A stretch of DNA of 23,155 nt from Acanthamoeba castellanii str. Neff. Lineage: Eukaryota; Discosea; Longamoebia; Acanthamoebidae. The translations under genes and the position numbers were made by a program. The stretch covers positions 142,066-165,220 of the forward strand of contig NW_004457244.1 of NCBI RefSeq assembly GCF_000313135.1, in the 5' to 3' direction. The notes beneath the pieces were generated by a model, which ran no database searches, was not told where the DNA came from, and worked only from the letters and a program-made list of their open reading frames with translations. Positions 17,355 through 23,155 of the stretch are shown in pieces. Position 1 is the first letter of the stretch. Each line of letters begins with the position of its first letter.

Positions 17355-20300
17355 ATGGGAATGAAGCGAAAGATCGGTGGCGGCGGCGGTGGCAGAGGAG
17401 GCGGAGGTGGCGGATCGCCTTCCGCCAAGAGGGCTCGCGGATCGGGCGATGGGGGCAGCCGTGGGCGTGGAAGCAGAGGAGGCGGTCGTGGAGGCGCCAT
17501 GAGCTCGCGTGGAGGAGCTGGAGGCCGCGGAGGAAGCATGAGCCCGCGCAGGGGCGGCGGTGGTGGCCGCGGAGGTGGTCGTGGAGGTGGCCGTGGAGGA
17601 AGCATGAGCCCTGGGCGTGGCGGCCGTGGAGGTGGTCGTGGAGGAAGCCGCGGTGGGCGCGGTGGGTTTGGAAGCCGCGGAGGTCGCGGCGGTCGCGGCG
17701 GTCGTGGCGGCAGGGATGAGCGAGACGATCGCCGAAGGCCTCGCGATGAAGATGAAGATTTTTCGGAAGATGAGGAGATTGACGCCGAAGAATTCGAGAA
17801 CGGAAATGAGGATTCGGACAGAGAAGTGGAGCCTGTGGACGATGCTTCCGCTGACGAGGCTGGAGGCGAGGGCATGATCGATTTTGGACTGGGTCGCGGG
17901 CTCAAGAAGAACAAGAAGGCCGCCGTTTGGAGGAAGATGAAGCGGAAGATGAGGACAAAGACGACGAGGAAGAGGAAGATGAGGAGATTGAGAACGATGA
18001 CGACGCCTTGACACTGGGTCCCGATGAGGACGAAGACGAGGACGACATGGCCATGCACAAGCAACAGCTGGAGGAGCTGAAGGAGAAAGATCCAGAGTTC
18101 TACAAATACCTGCTCGAGAACGACAAGCGTCTCCTCGAGTTCGGCACTGGGGTACGTCGCTGCATTTATTCATTTATTTAATAGCAAATAAAATAATAAA
18201 TATAGTATAATAAAAGAAGATTATAAATAAATAAATCACTAAATAAATAAAATTATTGCTAACATTGCGCGCCACAGGAAGAGGACCAGGACGACGAGGA
18301 CGAGGACGAGGACAGCGATGGCGCAGAGGAGGGCATGGACGATCTGGAAGATGACGACGACGATGAAGACGACGACGACGACGAGGAGCCCAAGAAGAAG
18401 AAGGCCAAGAAGGAGGAGCCGCAGGGCAAGCTCCTCACGCTCGAGGAGCTCAAGAGGTGGCAAGCCTTCGCCCTCAAGGGCTCGCTGTACGGCCTCAAGC
18501 GGCTCGCGGTGGCCCTGCGGTCGGCATGCCGCGCCAACGAGGCCCACACCAAGAAGAAGCGCCCCACCAAGGCCGAGCGGGCCAAGGGCGAAGACGACGA
18601 CGACGAGATGAAGGCCGACCGCCGGGTCGGGCTGGAGCCGCTCGCGCTGGGCGGCGTGCGGATCGACAGCCCGCAGGTGCTCAACAGCCTGCTCTTCTTC
18701 TGCATCCGCCAGATGCCGGGTATCGTCGACAGGTACCTGGGCTACACCTACGCCCCGCCCACCGACGACGACAAGAACGGCAGCGGCCTCCCCAAGTCGA
18801 ACAAGAAGTGGCGCGGCATCGAGAAGATCCTCACCAGCTTCGCCGGCAGCATCCTCAAGCTCCTCTCCCAGATCACCGAGCCCAAGGTGCGTGTTCCCCG
18901 ACGTGTGTGCGGTTGTGTGCGGTGAGCTGACGAATTCTAACTTATGTGTGATATGTGTGGTATTTGCTATTGTAATAGCCGTTGGCGTACCTGCTGAGGC
19001 ACCTGATGGGCTTCATCCCGTACGTGGCGTGCTTCCCGCGCTACCCGATCAACTACCTCCGCGCGCTGCTGCAGATCTGGAGCAAGGGCGAGGAGACCGA
19101 CCGCATCATGGCCTTCCTCAACATCCACAAGCTGGCCATCGCCACGCCCTTCCCCTTCGTCCACCGGTGCATGAAGGAGTCCTACCTCGCCTACGTGCGC
19201 AACGCCAAGTTCGGCACCGCCATGCAGCGCGGCGCGGTCAACTTCATGGCCAACGGTGTCGTGGAGCTGTTCCTGCTCGACGGCGTCGGCGCCTACCAGC
19301 TGGCCTTCGTCTACATCCGCCAGCTCGCCGTCCACCTCCGCCAGGCCCTCACCCAGAAGAACACCGAAGCCCACAAGTGAGCCCCCGTTTCTCCTCTGTT
19401 TTCTCTCTCTCTCTTTTCTCTCCTTTTTCCTGCTGGAGCGACGTTGGATGATTCACACATGGGTTGTGGCGATGGTGTTGTTGCAGGACGGTGTACAACT
19501 GGCAGTACATCAACTGCCTGCGCGTGTGGGCGCGGCTGCTGTCGCACAAGGGCGGGAAGGGCCAGGACCTGGAACAGCTGGTCTACCCGTTCATCCACCT
19601 GCTGCTCGGTGTGATTCGTCTGCAGCCCACCCCGCGATTCTACCCTCTCCGCTTCATCTGCCTGCGCTTCCTCATCGAGGTTCGTTAGCCCAGACATCTA
19701 TTTTATCATTCTTCTTATTTTTACGATCTGTTATTATTATTTGTCAACACTAACGTTCAATGTGCACACCAGCTGGCTGAGTCGACGGGCACGTTCATTC
19801 CCGTGGCGCCGTACCTGTTGGAGGTGCTGGAGTGGCCCGGCTTCACCAAGGGCCCCAAGCCCGGCGGACCCAAGCCCCGACCTGTCATCTTCCAGACCAT
19901 CCTCAAGGCTGGCCCCACCACCATGACCTCCACCACCTTCATCGTACGTCTCGCCCCGCCCTGCTGACTTACGCCCGATATCGGTGGACCCCCTGACACT
20001 CGTGGCGCGTGATGTGCGCATAATCACAGAACGGAGTGGTTGAGGAGGTGGCGACGCTCCTGGCGCAGTGGCTGCGCGTGTACTCGCACAGCGTGGCGTT
20101 CCCCGAGCTGGCGCTCCCCATCACACTCTCCCTGAAGAAGTTCGTGCAGAGCCACCGCCGATCCTCGTGCCCCGCCCCCGCCGCCCTCAAGCGACTCGCC
20201 ACCATTCAGCAGAAGGTAGCCGCTTTCTTTCGTGTTTCGCTCTTTGTTTCGTTCTTTCCCCCCTCTCTTCTTTTCCAACGTTGGAACTTGAACACTCACC

Positions 20301-20790
20301 AATTGTGTGAATAGATCGAGGAGAACAACCAGTGGATCGAGAGGTTGCGCTCCAAGCTGACCGTGGGTCCCAAAGAGCTGGCCCAGTCCTCGCCCACGCT
20401 GGGCGCTGGCCGCAAGAGCCCGCTCGAGCTCTACACGCCTCCTGCACCGTACGACTTTCCTCATCTCGTGTGTGTGTGTGTGTGTGTGTTGTGAGGCGTG
20501 TGTCGCGCTCGTGTCATCTCACGTTCTCCTGCCGCGTACCTATCAGGACGCACACGCACTCGGAGGGTGATGCTGTTGAAGACGACGACGAAGAGGAGGA
20601 GACCAAGGCCAAGAAGGGACGCCACCAGGCCAAGAAGAGGCAGGCCGATGACGATGATGGCGAAGATGAGGAAGATGGCGTGGTCGATGATGATGATGAT
20701 GAAGATGACGACGACGACGAGGAAGACGAGTATGACCTCGACGGCGAGGACGACCTCGTGACCGACATCGTGGACACCGATGATTTCTAG
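17355..20790 (+). CDS. NOC2: Nucleolar complex protein 2 (NOC2) with RGG-rich N-terminus
   Basis: Eight exons: 17355-18151, 18278-18886, 18979-19376, 19487-19679, 19773-19943, 20030-20215, 20315-20448 and 20547-20790, about 910 residues. The NOC2 core spans PLAYLLRHLMGFIPYVACFP, LIATPFPF-like KLAIATPFPFVH, NFMANGVVELF, YNWQYINCLRVW, FYPLRFICLRFL and FIPVAPYLLEVLEW. Before it come acidic/Lys tracts and LKEKDPEFYKYLLENDKRLL, also typical. NOC2 pairs with NOC1 and NOC3 on pre-60S particles in nucleolus and nucleoplasm. The first 125 residues are an RGG/GAR domain with repeated GGSMSP units. The C-terminus is an Asp/Glu tail ending DIVDTDDF. Exon 1 changes frame once near 17,925; all later exons keep phase. 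Confidence 0.92.
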
Positions 20791-21372
20791 AAATAGGCCC
20801 TGCAACCGCGCGCAAACGCTCCGAACATGATGAATTCCATTCATTCCTATGCCAGTCGGGTTACAGTTTTAAAAAATGGGCCACAACACAACACACAGGG
20901 CGACCGGGGGCCGAACACACAGCCCATTGTGTGTTCTTGTTCTCGTGAGCGAGCGGCGCTGGTGGCTTGTTGTGGAGCGGTGGCGGCGACACGGCGATCA
21001 TGGCGACCGCCCCGGTGGGCTCACAGCTGGAAATAGCGAAACCACCCGCAACGGCATTGGTGCGCCTTTATCTTGGCACGAGGGTACACCGTATGAGGGC
21101 TCCTCGGAGACTGGGGCGCGTGAGGCGTGAACGATACTCGTCCCGGCCGCCACAACCAAGAAGAGAACACCACCACAAACGGGGACTGCTGGTCGACGTC
21201 GCCCCCCTCCTCGCGCGCCGCCACCAACCACTGCCGGCCGCAGTGTGGGCGGAGTATCACCCCCCCCCTCCAATTTCATACACACCTCCTCCTTCTCCCC
21301 AGCCTCCTCTATTCTCTCTTGTCCGACACAACACACAAGATACGACACACACGACACACGACACACGACAAT
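20791..21372. other. Intergenic region, NOC2 to kinase
   Basis: No gene supported. It contains a C-run (about 21260-21266) and, just before the kinase ATG, repeated ACACGACAC pentamer-like units (about 21338-21370). It is the likely 3' end of NOC2 and promoter/leader of the downstream kinase. I see no canonical AATAAA within 50 bases of the NOC2 stop. Confidence 0.5.
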
Positions 21373-22912
21373 ATGTCGAGCGGGCCGCTGTTGAACACTT
21401 CGTCTGCGTCGCGAGGAGGATCGAGTAGCGGCGGGAGGAAGAAGCGTGAGCGCGCAAAGAGCCACCACCACCACCCGCGCCACTCACACCGCCACGACCA
21501 CGACCACGACCAACAGCACGACGCGGGCTTTCCGGACCACGACAGCAGCGATGGACGCGCCGCAGACCACTATCCTCTCAAGGACACCGACCACCACCAC
21601 CATCATCATCACCATCAACAACAACACTATCAGCAGCAACAACCACCACAACACAACAACAACAGTCACCACCGGCGGAAAAGTTCGAGTCCGCGCCTCG
21701 CCAGTACCCAGATCACCGGCAACGACACCATCGACCGGCCCGGGCGGGAAAAGAGCGAAAACGAAAACGAAAGAGGGAACAAGAACGAAGACGAAGACGA
21801 TGGCGGCGGCGGCGGTACGGTGGAGCTGGTGCGGAAGATCGGGCAGGGGTCGTGCGGCGCCGTCTACCTGGGGCGCCACCCGCAGACCCACCGGGACTAC
21901 GCCGTGAAGCTGATCCCCAAGGACGCCAGCGACCAGCGCACCGCGCGGCTGCTCCAGCGCGTGCGGCTCGAAGGCGACCTGCTCCTGGCGCTGGACCACC
22001 CGCACATCGTGCGCGGCTACGGCGTGATGGAGACCGACAGCCACGCGTTCCTCTTCATGGAACACGCCCAGGGCGGCGACCTGCTCGAGTACCTCAACCG
22101 CGAGGGCGCCCTGACCGAGACCCGCGCACGGCTCATGTTCCGCCAGGTGGTGCGGGCCGTGCGCCACCTCCACCAACGCGGCTGGGTGCACCGCGACATC
22201 AAGGTACATATCTATATCTTTTATATCTTTATATGTGTTTAACAATTTCTAACTTTTGTGTTGGTGTGTGCGTGTGTGGTACGGAATGACACGACACGAC
22301 ACACAGCCGGAAAACATCTTCATCGCGTTTGAAGACGACGATGGGGAGGAGGGCCGCGAGAGCCTGGCGCGCTCGGCAAGGCACCAGCACGACAACGATG
22401 ATGTCGACACATCGTCGTCGTCATCGTCACCATCATCGAGGAGAACCTCGAAGCCCAACAACAAGCGAAGCGACGAGTCGCTGTTGTCGTCTCCATCATC
22501 GTCCGCATCGAGGACGTCATCCTCGCCACGAAGGAGACGCAAGGTGCGCCTGGTGCTGGGCGACATGGGCTTCGCGCGACAGGTATCCACTTCCACTTCC
22601 ACCACCTCAACTTAGTTCACTCTCTCTTTGGGATTCGCTGTTGCGTGGTTGCGAGTTGTTTGGTAGATATATTTTTATTTTTATTTATTTTTATTTTTAG
22701 TGTTTACGCAATTGTAGAGCTCAACAACACGCATCGTGACTAACAATATGTACTATATCTCAACTACATATCCATGTCATTTAAAATATAACAGTGGGCG
22801 CCGACGAAGAGGATGCAGGAGTGCGTGGGCACGTTTCCCTACGCCGCCCCGGAGGTGATCAACCGGGAGAAGTACATCGGGCCCGAAGTCGACGTCTGGT
22901 CCCTCGGCGTGG
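21373..22912 (+). CDS. Ser/Thr protein kinase with His-rich N-terminus, 3' partial
   Basis: Three exons (21373-22203, 22307-22582, 22795-22912) give the first 408 residues; the gene continues past a GTACGCC donor at 22913. Residues 1-150 are low complexity, with two His/Asp/Gln-rich tracts. The kinase begins near 150: glycine loop IGQGSCGAVYLG, Lys179 in YAVKLI, hinge FLFMEHAQGGDLLEYL, HRDIKPENIFIAF (Asp275), DMGFA in place of DFG (Asp363), CVGTFPYAAPEV and PEVDVWSLGV. All catalytic residues seen so far are present. Between PENIFIAF and VRLVLGDMG sits a Ser/Arg/Asp-rich insert of about 70 residues, unusual at this place. The VGTFPYAAPE pattern suggests the CAMK-like group. I cannot see the next exon in the last 240 bases. 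Confidence 0.88.
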
Positions 22913-23155
22913 GTACGCCGCCCTTTCCTTTCCCCGCCACACAGCAGGCTTTCCCAATTCGCATTTATGGGCACACCATCTCCATCTGCCCATCGTGATG
23001 TGGACCCGATCTCGATTCTCAACTCCACACACCCCGAGATATGTTTCACTGTGTTATCGCTCTGGTTTCCGGTTTGTCTAGTTATCTGTCCGGTCATCTC
23101 CATCTCCGGTCATAATTGTCTGCTATTATTATTTTGTGCGTGAGGCGGAGTTGTT
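22913..23155. other. Probable intron 3 of the kinase, runs off the window
   Basis: It starts GTACGCC after WSLGV. No segment reads like the expected next kinase block (YALLTG-type). The AT content rises towards the end. Confidence 0.45.

Noticed and set aside
17309..18064. Long minus-strand open frame rich in Pro/Arg opposite the NOC2 N-terminus
   Set aside because: It is the mirror of the Gly/Arg-rich repeats; its composition follows from GC-rich codon structure and no domain is seen.
20514..20815. Minus-strand Ser- or Arg-rich frames opposite the NOC2 acidic tail
   Set aside because: Complement of Asp/Glu codon runs; no independent support.

Overview
The window looks like nuclear DNA of a free-living amoeba, with Acanthamoeba the best guess. 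Support comes from the sequence: GC-rich coding regions, many short GT-AG introns (about half of those modelled right of 3 kb begin GTAC), very tight gene spacing on both strands, and amoebozoan-type housekeeping genes. The species assignment is inferred from style, not from a search. All gene models were spliced by eye and checked by exon phase.

Layout, left to right. (1) Bases 1 to about 2,980 form a more AT-rich island. It carries one unrecognised, probably broken multi-exon gene. Its introns mostly start GTATGT and hold a 38-bp tandem repeat built on a palindrome. It does not resemble the rest and may be a foreign insert, a mobile element or an assembly join. (2) 3,040-4,620 is a decayed partial copy of the junction between the next two genes. 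(3) 4,692-7,990 (minus) is a ten-exon gene of about 823 residues. I read it as an N-terminal region with a PD-(D/E)xK nuclease-like signature, a PHD finger and a divergent protein kinase. (4) 8,020-8,730 (plus) is a small REX1-B-type DNA-repair protein. (5) 8,814-12,139 (minus) is a 15-exon PARP with BRCT, WGR, regulatory and catalytic domains. (6) 12,224-13,766 (plus) is a HAD-family phosphoglycolate/p-nitrophenyl phosphatase. (7) 13,823-15,944 (minus) is the NEDD8-activating enzyme regulatory subunit (NAE1/APPBP1). (8) 16,087-16,679 (minus) is a thioredoxin-fold protein with an unresolved start. (9) 17,355-20,790 (plus) is the ribosome-biogenesis factor NOC2 with an unusual RGG-rich N-terminus. 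(10) 21,373-22,912 (plus) is the 5' part of a Ser/Thr kinase that runs towards the window end.

Functionally, REX1-B, PARP and the phosphatase sit next to each other in convergent and divergent pairs, and all three can be tied to DNA damage. NAE1 (cullin neddylation) and NOC2 (60S subunit assembly) are ordinary housekeeping genes. The most novel object is the nuclease-like/PHD/kinase fusion and its decayed tandem copy. Two genes (PARP and NOC2) have one apparent reading-frame break each in otherwise perfectly phased models. These are either assembly errors or real lesions.
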